13,339 bases of DNA. Origin: CAYGVX01 sp964544285. GTDB lineage: Archaea > Thermoproteota > Bathyarchaeia > Bathyarchaeales > SOJC01. The translations under genes were made by a program, and so were the position numbers. Location: assembly GCA_964544285.1 (NCBI GenBank), contig CAZJAQ010000037.1, positions 1 to 13,339 of the forward strand. Direction: 5' to 3'. A model generated the notes under the pieces. That model had not been told where the DNA came from, did not search any database, and worked only from the letters and a program-made list of their open reading frames with translations. This document shows, piece by piece, positions 12,927 through 13,339 of the stretch. Every line of letters starts with the position of its first letter. The stretch's first letter is position 1.

Positions 12927-13339
12927 CTAAACCAACACCCAGACTATCAAGCCAGCCAGTAGACCAAAAAACACTGAAAGAGGCAGCCCTGGAAATATAC
13001 CCTTCTTCTCCACCATCTTAAAAGACAGAAAAGAACCCAACAACACCCCGCACGTAGCAGCCACACAAGCCTCCCAACCAAAGCTCAAGAAAACACGACT
13101 AACCAGCATCGAATAAAACGTCAAATCACCAAGCCCAACATGAACGTCCCTGAAAGAGAAGCTGACGCCGGGCAAATGCTCCAAACCTTTTGCCGCAATC
13201 TTCCCAACAGGCCCGCGAAACACGGCAATCACATCGTAGACAGCCAAGAACGATAGGATTAAGAACGCGCTTAAATCGGGAATGGAAGCCCCCAACAACG
13301 TTCCGACGGCTCCTCCAAAAGCAAGGACTATAACCTCAT
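12927..13339 (-). CDS. A22-type presenilin-like intramembrane aspartyl protease (5' end outside window)
   Basis: The C-terminal 136 residues are visible; the frame is open to the right edge, so the gene starts beyond it. The key motifs of the family are in order: YD within AVYDVIAVF (13233-13238), GLGD in VGLGDLTFY (13125-13136), and PGLP in IFPGLPLSVFFG (12981-12992), matching the PAL motif position. These correspond to the two catalytic aspartates and the active-site proline motif of presenilin/signal peptide peptidase homologs. At least four membrane helices are visible. It cleaves within membrane helices by family inference; the substrate is unknown. It is tail-to-tail with the 73-residue gene, 32 bases apart. 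Confidence 0.87.
   Translation of the reverse strand, partial: EVIVLAFGGAVGTLLGASIPDLSAFLILSFLAVYDVIAVFRGPVGKIAAKGLEHLPGVSFSFRDVHVGLGDLTFYSMLVSRVFLSFGWEACVAATCGVLLGSFLSFKMVEKKGIFPGLPLSVFFGLLAGLIVWVLV

Noticed and set aside
1..13339. CRISPR array, insertion sequence, integrase or phage genes
   Set aside because: No regularly spaced repeats, transposase, integrase or structural phage motifs were found on either strand.

Overview
The window looks archaeal, most probably a member of the TACK group such as a Bathyarchaeia-like lineage. The evidence is a complete L38e ribosomal protein gene (an archaeal/eukaryotic family), a TrmB-family regulator, an aRqcH/NEMF-type protein, an A22 presenilin-like membrane protease, TATA-box style promoters and frequent GTG/TTG starts behind GGTGA-type ribosome binding sites. 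The lineage is an inference from gene content, not a search result.

Left end (1-834): a decayed minus-strand gene for a small membrane-anchored protein, split by two frameshifts and lying between two copies of the 12-base direct repeat GGTTGGTTGGAT. Next comes a plus-strand block: aRqcH (835-2844, ribosome-associated quality control), a DUF362 protein (2979-3770) and a tight three-gene run of CBS-domain proteins (3838-6148; 2+4+4 CBS motifs, the first with a zinc ribbon).

Middle (6222-9206): an 85-residue orphan protein and a TrmB-like regulator are transcribed divergently. Their shared control region carries two 25-bp palindromes of the form TTGTTACAC-N7-GTGTAACAA, about 61 bp apart centre to centre, one beside each predicted promoter. 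This is the clearest regulatory circuit in the window. It is followed by an Lrp/AsnC-like regulator divergent from a COG1856-like radical SAM enzyme.

Right half: a minus-strand run of four small genes (wHTH, 64-aa basic, 135-aa acidic-tailed and 76-aa membrane proteins; 10625 down to 9211) looks like one poorly characterised module. Two of its members share a helical motif. A minus-strand pair encodes an SPFH/stomatin-like protein and a four-helix membrane protein. Then come an intact tRNA-Val(GAC) with encoded CCA, rpl38e, a 73-residue conserved-looking protein, and the 3' part of an A22-type intramembrane aspartyl protease that runs off the right edge.

No CRISPR array, transposase, rRNA or phage gene was seen. 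The best candidates for something undescribed are the paired-operator TrmB circuit with its orphan target, the four-gene small-protein module and the CBS triplet.
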